Notes: generated by a model from the sequence alone, not told the origin. A stretch of DNA of 64,000 nucleotides from CAVQFB01 sp963711675 (GCA_963711675.1 CAVQFB010000004.1:62001-126000), one strand, 5' to 3'; shown: positions 33,029 through 43,508, counted from the stretch's first letter. Translations and numbers: made by a program.

Positions 33029-33146
33029 GAGCCCGAGCGGTGGGCTGTCTAGCGTCCTGGTGACTTAAGTATTCCAACATTCCTTTTCTTTTCCTTGCGC
33101 GCGGATCGTGTTTTCCTCGAAGATGTTTCTTCACTGAGAAATCTTC

Positions 33147-36100
33147 ATGCCGCCGTCTGAATCGGGTCCCCTCGTTTCCATTCAAAATGACTTCGCAGAA
33201 CGCGCGCGTGCCGCGAAGTCCGCGCAAGTAGATTCGGTCGCCCTCGAGCGTGCCTTGCGCCGTGAAATTCGCGGCGAGGTTCGCTTTGACGATGGCAGCC
33301 GCGCGCTCTACGCCACCGACGGCTCGAACTACCGGCAACTGCCGATCGGCATTGTACTTCCCCGAGGTGCCGATGACGTGATCGCCACAGTCTCGTTGTG
33401 TCACGAGTTCGGGGCGCCTCTTCTTTCCCGTGGCGGCGGCACATCATTGGCTGGCCAGTGCTGCAACGTCGCCGTCGTTCTCGACTTCTCCAAGTACATG
33501 GCGGGCATCATCAGCATTGATCCTGAGCGCCGCCTTGCCCGAGTTCAGCCGGGTGTGATTCTCGACCACCTTCGCGCGGCTGCGGAACGGCATCAGCTAA
33601 CGTTTGCTCCCGATCCTGCCACCCACGATCGCTGCACGCTTGGTGGCATGATCGGCAACAACTCCTGCGGCGTGCACTCCGTGATGGCGGGTAAGACGGA
33701 CGACAACATCGAAGCCCTCGACATCCTGACCTATGACGGTGCCCGCATGAAGGTGGGCGCCACGACCAGCGAGGAACTGGAGAACATCATCCGCGAAGGC
33801 GGCCGCCGCGGGGAGATTTACGGGAAACTCAAGGCCATTGCGGCGACCTACGGCGATCTCGTCCGCCAGCGCTATCCCAACATTCCGCGGCGGGTCTCCG
33901 GCTACAACCTGAACTACCTGTTACCTGAAAACGGTTTTCACGTCGCGCGCGCTCTGGTCGGGTCAGAAGGAACCTGCGTGACTGTCCTCGAAGCTACCTG
34001 CCGCCTGGTCGAGAGTCCTCAAGAACGCGTTCTTCTCGTGATTGCCTACCCCGACATCTACCAGTGTGCGGATCATGTGCCCGAAGTCATGGCACACGGA
34101 CCGATTGGTCTCGAAGGCATCGACGATCTCCTGGTCGAATACACGAAGCGCAAAGGCATCAACTCAGAAGGCCTCGCGCTGCTGCCGTCAGGTGGAGGTT
34201 GGCTCCTTGCCGAATTCGGCGCAAACACCGCTCAGGAAGCCGAGGACAAGGCCCGCGGCTTGATGGACTCTCTGAATCGTACGAGCACCCCACCCAACAT
34301 GCGTCTCTTCACTAACAGGCAGCATGTAAAACGCGTTTGGGAAGTGCGCGAGTCAAGCTTGGGTGTGATCTCGCACGTTCCTGGCGAGAACTTGAGCTGG
34401 GAGGGTTGGGAAGATTCCGCCGTCGCCCCGGAAAAACTCGGCGTCTATCTGCGCGATCTTCGCAAGCTGTTGAACGCCTACAACTACCACGGCACGCTTT
34501 ACGGCCACTTCGGCCACGCTTGCGTCCACACCCGCATTGATTTCGATCTGCAATCCCTGGCCGGAATTGCCAAGTACCGTAAATTTGTGGAAGAAGCGGC
34601 TGATCTTGTAGTCAGCTACGGAGGGTCGCTTTCAGGCGAGCATGGCGACGGTCAGTGCCGCGCGGAACTGCTGCCCAAAATGTTCGGTCCCGAACTGGTG
34701 CAGGCCTTTCGAGAATTCAAAGCTGCGTGGGACCCGGATTGGAAGATGAATCCCGGCAAGGTCGTCGAGCCTTACCGGCTCGATGAAAACCTTCGCCTGG
34801 GCGCCGACTACAATCCCTGGCAGCCTCAGACGCACTTCCAGTATCCCGACGATCACGGCAGCTTAACTCACGCGACTCTGCGCTGCGTGGGAGTAGGGAA
34901 GTGCCGCCACTACGAGGGCGGCGTGATGTGTCCGAGTTTCCGGGCAACGCGCGAAGAGGAACACTCCACCCGCGGTCGCGCCCACCTCCTGTTCGAAATG
35001 ATGGAGGGAGACGTGATTCGCGACGGCTGGCGCAACGAGCACGTCAAGGAGTCGCTCGACCTTTGCCTTGCCTGCAAGGGTTGCAAGAGCGAATGCCCGG
35101 TGGCGGTAGATGTTGCTACCTACAAAGCTGAGTTCTTTTCCCACTACTACGAGGGCCATGTGCGGCCTAGGAGTGCCTACGCCTTCGGAAATATCGACAT
35201 TTGGGCCCGGCTCGCATCGAATGCGCCCGGCCTGGTGAATTTGACCACCCAGCTTCCCTTCCTGCGCGACATTGCCAAGCTAGTTAGCGGCATGCCGCCA
35301 GAACGCAGCATTCCGGCATTTGCTCCGCGAACCTTCCGCAGCTGGTTCCGGTCCCACATCCCTCGTAATCGGGTAGGCAAGCGAGTCATTCTGTGGCCGG
35401 ATACATTCAACAACTACTTCCTTCCGGGAACCGCCAGGGCGGCGGTTGACGTTCTTGAAGCCGCGGGATTCCGGGTGCTCCTGCCCGAACGTCAGCTCTG
35501 CTGTGGCCGTCCCCTCTACGACTTCGGGATGCTCGATCGCGCAAAAAGCCTGCTGCTCCAAATCCTCGACTCCCTGGCCCCCGCGATTGAGGCCCGAATT
35601 CCCATCATCGGACTTGAGCCGAGCTGTGCGGCAGTGTTTCGTGATGAACTCATCAACCTTTTCCCAACGACGAGCGCGCCCACCTGCTCTCGCAGCCAGA
35701 CCTTCCTGCTCAGCGAATTCCTGGAGAAGCACGCCCCCGACTTCTCGCCTCCCCCTCTTGGGACGCAAAGCCCTGCTCCATGGCCATTGTCACCACAAGT
35801 CGATCATGAAAATGACCGACGAGGAAGCAATTCTGCGTCGGGCCGGGGTCGATTTCCAGTCCCCGGCGCCGGGATGCTGCGGTATGGCAGGGTCATTCGG
35901 ATTCGAGCACGATAAGTACGAGATTTCGGCTGCCATCGGCGAACTCGATCTACTGCCCGCGGTTCGCGCGGCTAACCCTCAATGGCTGATCATCGCGGAC
36001 GGCTTCAGCTGCCGGGAGCAGATTGCCCAGGGAACGGACCGCCAGGCCTTACATCTTGCCGAGGTCCTCCAGATGGCGTTGGATGGCGCCTCGCCTGAAC

Positions 36101-36237
36101 CGGAGCCTTACCCCGAGCGCCCCTTGACCAACCGTCGCCAGCAGCAAGTAGAAGCCTCGATGAAGGGCGCTGGTTTAGCAGTCGCCGGTTTAGCAGCAGC
36201 CGGCGCGTTGTACTGGGCTATCTCCAGAAGAGATTGA
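33147..36237 (+). pseudogene. FAD-linked oxidase / Fe-S / CCG-domain fusion (glycolate or D-lactate dehydrogenase type), frameshifted
   Basis: Removal of one base gives a 1029-residue GlcD-GlcF-like fusion. Domains: PCMH-type FAD-binding (LLSRGGGTSLAGQCCN, TLGGMIGNNSCGVHS, about residues 90-185), FAD-oxidase C-terminal (GHFGHACVHTRI, SGEHGDGQ), a ferredoxin region (CVGVGKCRHYEGGVMCPSF; CLACKGCKSECPV), and two CCG cysteine-rich repeats (RQLCCGRPLYDFGM; APGCCGMAGSFGF). The break lies in the C-rich stretch 35750-35756, between FSPPP and LGRKALLHGHCHHKS. It ends with an unusual hydrophobic tail (GAGLAVAGLAAAGALYWAIS). The family oxidises 2-hydroxy acids and feeds quinones, which would suit the neighbouring quinol-oxidising operon. 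The exact substrate is unknown. Confidence 0.88.
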
Positions 36238-36378
36238 AAACACAGCTCTTGCATTCTGTTTACCGGTTGTCCACTCGCCACAATCCCCTTTATCTGGGAC
36301 AATAGATGCACCCATAACGCCCTCAAGGCGTCCTGTGAGTGCCATTCGTTTTTGTCCCGAAATACCCAGGAAACTGTC

Positions 36379-37559
36379 ATGGAACGCGAAACGATTCCCG
36401 CTATTGCCCAGGAACTAGCCCCTGAACCGACAATTCAGGCGCCCAAGGTCAGCCCCTTATCAAGTTCGATGGATACCGCCCTCCAAGGCGCGGTGCTGGT
36501 CCTGATCCAGTTCGACATATGCGAGGAAATCCGCCTGGACGAACTCCGGCGCATTTTTGGCGTGCGCACCGTGCAGGCTCCCAGTTTCAAGCACCCCACC
36601 CCCGGATATGTCCGCTACGAACGTCCTCCGGTGGTGGAAACGATCGAGCCCCTGGTTCTCGAGAGCGGCGAGCGCCTAGACGCCCAGGTCAAGTATTACG
36701 ATTACGGGGTTCTGAGCGTTGTCTTCGAGCTGCCTTTTTCCGGGGATTGGGACACGCTTGTCCGGTTATCCAGTCGCTGGGTGTGGGACACCGATTTCAC
36801 CAGCTTTGCCACCAAGATTGCCCGGCAGAAGCTCGAGCGCGCGGCGCCCGCGCTGGTCAAGCCTTACGAGGAATGGTTGCACGAAGACTATTTCATCTTT
36901 CATGTTCGCGATGTCGCCGGTAACCCCTCAGCCGCCGACCTGCTGGCGCTCGAGGGCCAGCGCATCGCCCAGGTGGTCCGCGGCGAGACTGCGCTTCTTT
37001 CCGAGGGCGAGCGCCAGGAGATCTGCAATCCCGCATCTCCTACTATCCCAACGATCTCGCCGTCATCGGCTGGAACGGCGCCTTCATTTATGACAGCGCA
37101 TCCGGCGCCGAGACCGCCATCCAGCTCCTTGAATACGCCAATTCGCAGCTGCTCGAATTCCGCCACTACGACGACCTGCTGACCCGCCAGCTCGCCAGTG
37201 TGTACGATTTCCTCGAACATGGTGGGACGAGTGTGTGGACTCGCTGGAGAACCGCACGAGCGGCCTCAAAACTGCATACCGTCTTGCTGGACGTGACCGA
37301 ACTCACCGAGCGGGTCGACAACGCTATCAAGTTTCTCAGCGACATGTTTTCAGCCCGCCTGTATAAACTGGCTGCCACCAAGGTCGGCGTGCCCGACTAC
37401 AAAGACCTGGTGAACCAGAAACTGCACACCGCCGAAGATCTCTATCGCTTCATGGTCGACCAATTCCACCAGAGTCGCGCCTTCATCCTCGAACTGATGG
37501 TGGTTATCATCCTGATCATCGACCTCGTCTATCTGTTCAAAGGGTACAAGCCGATCTAG
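36379..37559 (+). pseudogene. RMD1/YagE family (DUF155) protein, frameshifted
   Basis: About 393 residues once one base is restored near 37030. The first frame carries the DUF155 core (LVRLSSRWVWDTDFTSFATKI, YFIFHVRDV); the second continues with ISYYPNDLAVIGWNGAFIY, LLEFRHYDDLLTRQLASVYDF (broken for length) and ends in a transmembrane helix (LELMVVIILIIDLVYLF). The bacterial function is unknown; the yeast relative RMD1/RMD8 acts in meiotic division, and C-terminal anchoring is typical. AGGAAA precedes the ATG at 36379; an alternative TTG lies at 36352. Confidence 0.82.
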
Positions 37560-37560
37560 C

Positions 37561-37692
37561 CATCAGCCCCAGCTGTCAGCTTTCAGAAAACCGTCGATGG
37601 TTGTCGGTCGTTGGTCGTCAGGGTCTCTGGCATCATTCTGTTCGGCCACCGACTAACGACGAACCACCAACGACTACCCGAATGCTGAATGC
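37561..37692. repeat. Short degenerate direct and inverted repeats
   Basis: Between the DUF155 and SDR genes, CAGCTGTCAGCTTTCAG (37570-37586), GTCGGTCGTTGGTCGTCA (37603-37620) and a complementary block CCGACTAACGACGAACCACC (37649-37668) form low-complexity direct and imperfect inverted repeats. No coding potential. Confidence 0.45.
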
Positions 37693-37698
37693 TAGAAT
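37693..37698 (+). promoter_or_regulatory. Candidate -10 element for a leaderless SDR transcript
   Basis: TAGAAT ends eight bases before the ATG at 37707, which would place the transcript start within a base or two of the start codon. No Shine-Dalgarno is present. Confidence 0.35.
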
Positions 37699-37706
37699 CT
37701 GCAACC

Positions 37707-38459
37707 ATGCGGGGATTAACCGGCAAGCGAGTTCTCATCACGGGCGGTGCCAGCGGGATTGGTGCCGCGACCGCCACCCGTTTCCTCGAAGAAGGAGCTG
37801 TCGTCTGCGTGCTTGACCGCGACGCCAACGGGCGCAAACGAATCCAGCAGCAGCTGCCGAAACTGAAAGGTGTCATCGCCGCCGATGTCGCCGACCTGAA
37901 GCAGGTGCAGGCTGCATTCGCCGAAGCGATTCGCCTGATGGGTGGCGTTGACGTCGTTATCAACAACGCAGGCATCAGCATTCGCCACAACTTCCTGGAC
38001 ATCACTCCCGAAGAATGGGACAAGATCCTGGCCGTTAACCTTACGGGTGTCTTTTACGTGGCCCAGACCGCCGCTCGGCACATGTGGGAGCGCGGCAGTG
38101 GCACTATTTTGCAGACGGCCTCCACAAATGGCATTGTCGGCCAGCCTTACTACGCCGATTACAACGCGACCAAGGCGGGCGTGATCGAACTCACCAAAAC
38201 CATGGCGCTGGAACTCGCGCCCAAGGTCCGTGTGTGCGCCGTGGCGCCCGGATACGTCCTGACTCCGATGCAACGCGCCGAATATACCGACGAGATGCTC
38301 GAGCAGGTCAACAGCAAGATTCCTCTGCGCCGCCACGCCAAGCCGGAGGAGATCGCGGCGCTTTTCGCATTTCTTGCTTCCGATGACGCGGCCTACATCA
38401 CGGGCCACGTCTACACTTGCGACGGCGCCGAGATCGCGGGAGGTCTCGCCAGCCGCTGA
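37707..38459 (+). CDS. SDR-family NAD(P)-dependent oxidoreductase (first of three)
   Basis: A 250-residue classical short-chain dehydrogenase. Cofactor-binding VLITGGASGIGAATA (about residues 8-22), NNAGIS, catalytic Ser in LQTASTNG, and YxxxK as YNATKAG are present, with the C-terminal SDDAAYITGHVYTCDGA. It heads a five-gene plus-strand group. The ATG at 37707 rather than 37689 is preferred because a -10-like TAGAAT lies between them. Confidence 0.9.
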   Translation: MRGLTGKRVLITGGASGIGAATATRFLEEGAVVCVLDRDANGRKRIQQQLPKLKGVIAADVADLKQVQAAFAEAIRLMGGVDVVINNAGISIRHNFLDITPEEWDKILAVNLTGVFYVAQTAARHMWERGSGTILQTASTNGIVGQPYYADYNATKAGVIELTKTMALELAPKVRVCAVAPGYVLTPMQRAEYTDEMLEQVNSKIPLRRHAKPEEIAALFAFLASDDAAYITGHVYTCDGAEIAGGLASR

Positions 38460-38511
38460 TTACTTACGCTGAGACCAATTTTTCGCGCGCCGTCGGATCG
38501 GGAGGGCGATA

Positions 38512-39282
38512 TTGGGCGCATTGACCGGGAAAGTTGCGTTGGTGACAGGTGCCGCCTCCGGCATCGGCCGGGCGACAGCGCTTCTGTTCGCCCAAGAAGG
38601 GGCTTCTGTCTTGCTCACCGACTTGAATGAAGAGTCTGGGCGTGACGTTGAGCGGAAAATCGCTTCCAGCGGCGGCACAGTTCTCTTTGAGGGCGCCGAC
38701 GTCACCCGTGACGCCGACTGCGGCCGCATCGTCGAGCTTGCTATCCAAGAATTCGGCGGCCTCCATATTGTCGTGAACTGTGCCGGCATTATTCGACGCG
38801 CCACTGTCACCGAACTAAGCGAAGCGGACTGGGACCGCGTCATGTCGGTCAACGTGAAGTCGATCTACCTTGTCTCGCGCCACGCGATTCCTCACATGGC
38901 CAAGTCTGGGGGAAGTTCGATCGTCAACATTGCTTCCGGCTGGGGACTGGCTGGCGGGCCCAAAGCTGCGGTCTATTGCGCCTCCAAAGGTGCGGTCGTA
39001 CTGCTCACCAAGGCTATGGCGATCGACCACGGGCCGCAGAACATTCGCGTAAACTGCATCTGCCCTGGCGATACGGACACTAATATGCTGCGAAGCGAAG
39101 CTCAGCAACTGGGTGAGCCCAACGACCGCTTTCTCGCCGAAGCCGCGCGTCGGCCGCTTGGCCGAGTCGGCAAACCCGAAGAAATCGCTCAGGCCGCACT
39201 GTATCTCGCGAGTGATGCCGCGTCCTTTGTCACCGGCACAGCTCTGGTCGTGGATGGCGGCGGGCTCGCCGGGACAATGTAG
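38512..39282 (+). CDS. SDR-family oxidoreductase (second of three)
   Basis: A 256-residue classical SDR. VALVTGAASGIGRATAL, NCAGII, NIASGWG and the YCASKGA active site are present, plus RVNCICPGDTDTNML. The TTG start at 38512 has GGAGGG five bases upstream. It is clearly more similar to the third SDR (39377) than to the first, for example YCASKG(A/G)VVLLTKAMA in both, implying local duplication. Confidence 0.92.
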   Translation: MGALTGKVALVTGAASGIGRATALLFAQEGASVLLTDLNEESGRDVERKIASSGGTVLFEGADVTRDADCGRIVELAIQEFGGLHIVVNCAGIIRRATVTELSEADWDRVMSVNVKSIYLVSRHAIPHMAKSGGSSIVNIASGWGLAGGPKAAVYCASKGAVVLLTKAMAIDHGPQNIRVNCICPGDTDTNMLRSEAQQLGEPNDRFLAEAARRPLGRVGKPEEIAQAALYLASDAASFVTGTALVVDGGGLAGTM

Positions 39283-39329
39283 ACCACAATTTGCCGGTCT
39301 TCCCTTCGTCGTGATGGACCCTTGGCACT

Positions 39330-39372
39330 GATACTGAGAACCAGGAACTGGGTACTAGGAACTGAGCACTGA
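39330..39372 (+). repeat. Degenerate short-period repeat
   Basis: ACTGAGAACC/AGGAACTGGG/TACTAGGAAC/TGAGCACTGA forms loose repeats of a 7- to 8-base unit around GAACTGAG/GTACTAGG, immediately before the next SDR gene. Non-coding. Confidence 0.4.
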
Positions 39373-39376
39373 TTTC

Positions 39377-40138
39377 ATGCGCCTTGCCGACAAAGTCGCG
39401 CTCATCACCGGAGGAACCTCCGGCATCGGTGAAGCTACGGCCCTCATCTTCGCGAAAGAAGGCGCCAAAGTGGCCATCACCGGCCGTAACGAGAGTCGGG
39501 GGCACGCAGTTACCGCGCGGATATTGGAGCAGGGCGGCAAAGCTGTCTTCATCCGAACCGACGTCCGCAGGGCGAACGAATGCCGCCGCGCGGTTGACGA
39601 AACACTCGTCGCCTTCGGACGCGTGGACATTCTCTTCAACAACGCAGGCGTTTTTTACCCCCACACTACCCTCGAATGCAGTGAAGAAGAGTGGGACCTG
39701 CAGATCGACGTCAACCTGAAGGGCACGTTCCTGATGTCAAAGTTCGCGCTGCCCGGCATGATCGCTCAGGGTGGCGGAGTCATCATCAACAACAGCTCGG
39801 GGTGGGGCATCGTCGGCGGTGACAAGGCCGTCGCCTATTGTGCGTCCAAGGGCGGGGTAGTGTTGCTTACGAAAGCCATGGCAGTCGACCACGGCCGCCA
39901 GGGCATTCGCGTGAACTGCATCTGCCCCGGTGACGTCAATACTCCTATGCTTCCCGAAGACGCAAAGCTTCGCGGTCTCGATTGGAAGACATACATCGAG
40001 GGCTGTGCGAATCGCCCGCTCGGACGTGTCGGTACGGCGGATGAGATCGCCAGAGCCGTCCTTTTCCTGGCTTCGGACGATTCCTCGTTCATGACCGGTG
40101 CGACCCTGATCGTGGATGGAGGCGGAACCGCAGATTGA
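39377..40138 (+). CDS. SDR-family oxidoreductase (third of three)
   Basis: A 253-residue classical SDR with VALITGGTSGIGEATAL, NNAGVF, NNSSGWG and the YCASKGG active site, ending FMTGATLIVDGGGT. Its closeness to the preceding gene in the segments VNCICPGD and KAMA(I/V)DHG indicates paralogy. The segment before its start is only repeat sequence, so it may be transcribed with its neighbours. Confidence 0.92.
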   Translation: MRLADKVALITGGTSGIGEATALIFAKEGAKVAITGRNESRGHAVTARILEQGGKAVFIRTDVRRANECRRAVDETLVAFGRVDILFNNAGVFYPHTTLECSEEEWDLQIDVNLKGTFLMSKFALPGMIAQGGGVIINNSSGWGIVGGDKAVAYCASKGGVVLLTKAMAVDHGRQGIRVNCICPGDVNTPMLPEDAKLRGLDWKTYIEGCANRPLGRVGTADEIARAVLFLASDDSSFMTGATLIVDGGGTAD

Positions 40139-40144
40139 GATTTG

Positions 40145-41494
40145 ATGCTAAAGATGGCTGAAACTATCACAACCCGCAATCACACGCGCTCGCAGGAATG
40201 GTTCGCCCGCGCTCAGCAATCTTTGGTAGAGGGCGTTAACTCCCCGTCTCGTGGCGCGGCCGTCTACCAGAATGGACCGATCGTTCTCGAAAGAGGGCAG
40301 GGCTCGCACGTGTGGGACGCCGACAACAATGAGTACGTCGACTTCATGATGTCCTTCGGCGCCCTCATTCAGGGCCACGCCCATCCGAAAATTGTTGAAG
40401 TCGTCTCGCAGGCCATCGCCGAAGGATCGCATTTCGCTGCGGCCACGTCGGCGGAAGTGGAGGCGGCAGAGCGTTTCCGCCGCATGGTGCCCTCGGCGGA
40501 GGTCGTGCGTTTCGCCAATACAGGCAGCGAAGCCACAATGCTGGCGCTGCGGCTGGCTCGTGCGCAAACTGGGCGCACTAAGTTCCTCAAGTTTGAAGGC
40601 CACTATCATGGCTGGTACGACCCGTATCTACTCAATGGCCACAGCCATCCGGCTGACCAACTAGGCCCGCCTGATCATCCCGCCAGGATTCCGGACTCCG
40701 AGGGTATTCCTCTTGCGACCTTCGACGATGTAGTGCTTGCTCCCTGGAACGATGTTGCGGCGTTGGAGCACGTCTTGCGCGAGCACGGGCGTGAACTCGC
40801 TGCCGTCATTACCGAGCCGATCATGGCAAACATGGGTTGCATCCTGCCGCGGCCGGGATATCTCGAAAAACTCCGCGAACTCACCCGGCAATATGGTGTG
40901 CTCCTGATCCTCGATGAAGTTGTAACCGGCTTTCGTTACGCGCCCGGCGGCTGCCAGGAGTACTACGGCATCCAACCCGACATCTCGACCTTTGGTAAAG
41001 CGTTGGGCGCAGGATTCCCCATCGGCGCCGTCGCTGGCTCGCGCTCGATCCTCGATCGCATGCGCTGGGGCGACAACATGGTCCTGCACTATGGAACCTT
41101 CAACGGTCACCGGCTGACCATGAAGGTGGTGGCGGCGAATTTGGATCTGCTTTCCTCGGAAGGCGCTTACCGCAAGCTGCATGCGATTGGCGATGCTGCT
41201 ATCCAGGGTCTGCGTGAAGTCTTCCAGCGGCGCAAAGTTAATGCCATCGTGCAGGGCTTCGGTCCGATGTTCCAGATTTACTTCACTGAGAAAGATGCGA
41301 TCCACGATTACCGTGACTACTGCAAGTATGTGGACACTGGACTTTACTCGCGCTTTGTGCACCTGCTGCTCGAAAGCGGAATTTATATGACACCCTCGAA
41401 CGGCTTGCACTGGATCATCTCGACCGCGCATACGGAAAAAGATGTGGAAGCGCTCGTCGCTGCTGCCGACCAGGCCCTGGCCCGACTCTCATGA
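40145..41494 (+). CDS. Class-III aminotransferase (glutamate-1-semialdehyde aminomutase-like)
   Basis: A 449-residue PLP enzyme of fold type I. The PLP phosphate region FANTGSEATMLALRLAR, the metal-of-ring Asp in LLILDEVVTGFRYAPGG and the Schiff-base Lys in DISTFGKALGAGFPIGA are visible. It resembles HemL and related amine:2-oxo-acid transaminases; within this SDR/reductase cluster a biosynthetic aminotransferase is more likely than the haem-pathway enzyme, but the sequence alone does not settle it. Possible starts are TTG 40142, ATG 40145 and ATG 40154; no Shine-Dalgarno decides. Confidence 0.88.
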   Translation: MLKMAETITTRNHTRSQEWFARAQQSLVEGVNSPSRGAAVYQNGPIVLERGQGSHVWDADNNEYVDFMMSFGALIQGHAHPKIVEVVSQAIAEGSHFAAATSAEVEAAERFRRMVPSAEVVRFANTGSEATMLALRLARAQTGRTKFLKFEGHYHGWYDPYLLNGHSHPADQLGPPDHPARIPDSEGIPLATFDDVVLAPWNDVAALEHVLREHGRELAAVITEPIMANMGCILPRPGYLEKLRELTRQYGVLLILDEVVTGFRYAPGGCQEYYGIQPDISTFGKALGAGFPIGAVAGSRSILDRMRWGDNMVLHYGTFNGHRLTMKVVAANLDLLSSEGAYRKLHAIGDAAIQGLREVFQRRKVNAIVQGFGPMFQIYFTEKDAIHDYRDYCKYVDTGLYSRFVHLLLESGIYMTPSNGLHWIISTAHTEKDVEALVAAADQALARLS

Positions 41495-42282
41495 AGAGTG
41501 TCGTATTCCTTGGCGGAGGCCGCATAACGGGTGCGCTGCTCGCCGGCCTGCGCCTCGCGGGATATCGATCGCCGATCACAGTCCACGACCGGCATCCCCG
41601 GAAGCTTCGCGACCTGCAACGGGAGTACGGAGCATCCACAGAGTCCGATCTGCACCGCGCCGTCGAACAAGCCAGAATCTTGATCATCGCCGTTCGACCT
41701 GCGTCGGTGACGGCGCTGCTCGACAAAATCGGTCCGATGCGTCGCCCTCTGATCGCAATCAGCCTTGCGGCAGGCATCCCGCTTAAGAATCTCCGGTCAT
41801 ATCTCGGCCCACCCGTGCGTTGGGCACGAGCCATGCCTAGCCCGGTTTGCCGCAGTGGGCACGGACTCACGGCTGTCACATTCGACCGAAGTCGTACGGA
41901 CCGGACGAAGCAGGAGGTGAAAAACTTCTTCGCACGCGTCGGGCCTGTCCTCGAGATTCCGGAAAGCAAGTTCGATGCATTCACCGTCACCTACTCGTGC
42001 AGCCATGGATATCACGCCCTTGCGGCGCTGGCCGAGGCCGGTCAACGTGTTGGACTCGATCGCAAGACCGCACTTGCTGCCGCTGCTCATGCCCTGGCGG
42101 ACGGAATTCTCTCCTGGCGCGACGGCGACATCTCGCTGGAGGCTCTGCTGCACGAAGCCGCGACGCCAGGAGGAATCGCTGCCACAGTCATGTCAGCCAT
42201 GGACGGACGCCGCTACCGCAAGACGGTCCAGGAAGGATTGCGCGCCGGGATGGCGCGTGCGCGGGCCAATGCGAAGGGCTAG
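41491..42282 (+). CDS. Pyrroline-5-carboxylate reductase-like protein
   Basis: A 263-residue protein with an N-terminal NAD(P)-binding fold (VVFLGGGRITGALLAGL), IIAVRPASVTALLD, ISLAAGIPLKNL, RAMPSPVCRSGHG and a C-terminal dimerisation segment including HEAATPGGIAATVM, the P5CR signature. It differs from housekeeping ProC in the N-terminal loop (GGGRIT in place of GxGNMG), so it may act on another cyclic imine. ATGA overlaps the aminotransferase stop by four bases, indicating coupling. Confidence 0.8.
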   Translation: MKSVVFLGGGRITGALLAGLRLAGYRSPITVHDRHPRKLRDLQREYGASTESDLHRAVEQARILIIAVRPASVTALLDKIGPMRRPLIAISLAAGIPLKNLRSYLGPPVRWARAMPSPVCRSGHGLTAVTFDRSRTDRTKQEVKNFFARVGPVLEIPESKFDAFTVTYSCSHGYHALAALAEAGQRVGLDRKTALAAAAHALADGILSWRDGDISLEALLHEAATPGGIAATVMSAMDGRRYRKTVQEGLRAGMARARANAKG

Positions 42283-43508
42283 CTGTTCTTTGCGAACACT
42301 CCGGAAACGGCTCGGCTCGATAACCTAGCGATTCGCACGATGCGATACAACGGAAAAAGGAGTCTGGGTAACCGGATCGCTGACCACTCACTCATACTGG
42401 GAGTAAAAGCAAGTCGAGCAAGAAAGTTAATCTTGTCACGACGGCGCTCGCGGGCCCTCGGCATCAATCGAAAATAATCGGCAGATTCGACGTCGAACTC
42501 CGACGGCTGGATCATGAGCCGGCGAACTTCTGCTCCAAGCTGGGCCACCATCTCATCTTTATCCATCGTCTCGCCGAGCGGGGATAGCACAGGCATTCTC
42601 AGCAGACGATTGGCGAGCCAGAGGCTGATGCCGACGATCCGCGCGACTCCCAATTCACTCGCGCGCCTTCGGACAAGGTCAAAATCCACCGCCTGCGTTT
42701 TCACCGTTCTCGCAATGTCGCACAGCCAAGAGAGTCGAACCCAGGCATGCTTCGCCGCATGCACGCAGAGCACGAGGAAAAGATCTTCTGGAGACAGAGT
42801 GCGACCTTGCCAGTCGCCCAGAGTAACGCCCTTCGACCTCTCGAACAGGTCCTCCACATCGAGGTCAATCGAATAAAACTTTGGGACGATCCGCCATTGC
42901 ATTTCGAGCAGGTTTTTGCCCAAAGGACCATCGAAGGCCCGCTCGTATCCAGTCGCGACGTAAGCCTGTTCCTGCTGGCAGGTGAGGTGCAGCGCCGGCG
43001 CATACCCCAGTTCGCGCACCGCCTCCCATGCCCACGCCAAATCTCGAGGCCGCATCAAAATATCCAGATCTGAAAATTGCCGACAGCCCACATCTTGGTA
43101 CAGCAGCTCTGCAAGCACTGGCCCTTTATACGGAATCGCGTCCACCCCGCCGGCAGCGAGACAATCAAGGATTCGGGTCAGCTCGAAGGCGAGCCGCAGA
43201 TTCTTTTGCGCGTTGCGTTCATAACGGCGGCGGAAAGCCTCCAGTACCGTGTGGGGGGCGCCGTTCGGCTCCCTGTGGAGGCTTCGGTACACGAGGGGTA
43301 GGACGTCGTGCCGTTCGGCCAGATCCGCGAACGCTTCCCAATCCACGTCGTGCAAACGCCTTGACTGGATTCGATCGGCCGTGCCAATCGCCACAGCACA
43401 ATATTCCAGCAGGAGATCAAAGTTGCCGCGGATATCGCGCACAGGCGCGGACACGGGAGGGCCAAACTCATAACTCTGCACAGCCACACGCCCAAGATAC
43501 ACTTCCAA
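42279..43508 (-). CDS. Nucleotidyltransferase-like protein (NTP_transf_5 family), RiPP-locus associated
   Basis: A 409-residue protein resembling the uncharacterised nucleotidyltransferases found in lasso-peptide and related clusters. The core IPYKGPVLAELLYQDVGCRQFSDLDILMR (split: IPYKGPVLAELLY and FSDLDILMRPRDL, about residues 113-143) is the nucleotidyltransferase active-site pattern with paired Asp. A second half has LCVHAAKHAWVRLSWLCDIA. The TTG start at 43508 has GGGGGAG six bases upstream. It is divergent from the ABC exporter genes with a 70-base gap and convergent with the reductase gene (4-base overlap of 3' ends). Confidence 0.82.
   Translation of the reverse strand: MEVYLGRVAVQSYEFGPPVSAPVRDIRGNFDLLLEYCAVAIGTADRIQSRRLHDVDWEAFADLAERHDVLPLVYRSLHREPNGAPHTVLEAFRRRYERNAQKNLRLAFELTRILDCLAAGGVDAIPYKGPVLAELLYQDVGCRQFSDLDILMRPRDLAWAWEAVRELGYAPALHLTCQQEQAYVATGYERAFDGPLGKNLLEMQWRIVPKFYSIDLDVEDLFERSKGVTLGDWQGRTLSPEDLFLVLCVHAAKHAWVRLSWLCDIARTVKTQAVDFDLVRRRASELGVARIVGISLWLANRLLRMPVLSPLGETMDKDEMVAQLGAEVRRLMIQPSEFDVESADYFRLMPRARERRRDKINFLARLAFTPSMSEWSAIRLPRLLFPLYRIVRIARLSSRAVSGVFAKNS

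Noticed and set aside
33030..33060. Terminator after the cox operon
   Set aside because: AGCCC/GGGCT can pair but there is no T-run.
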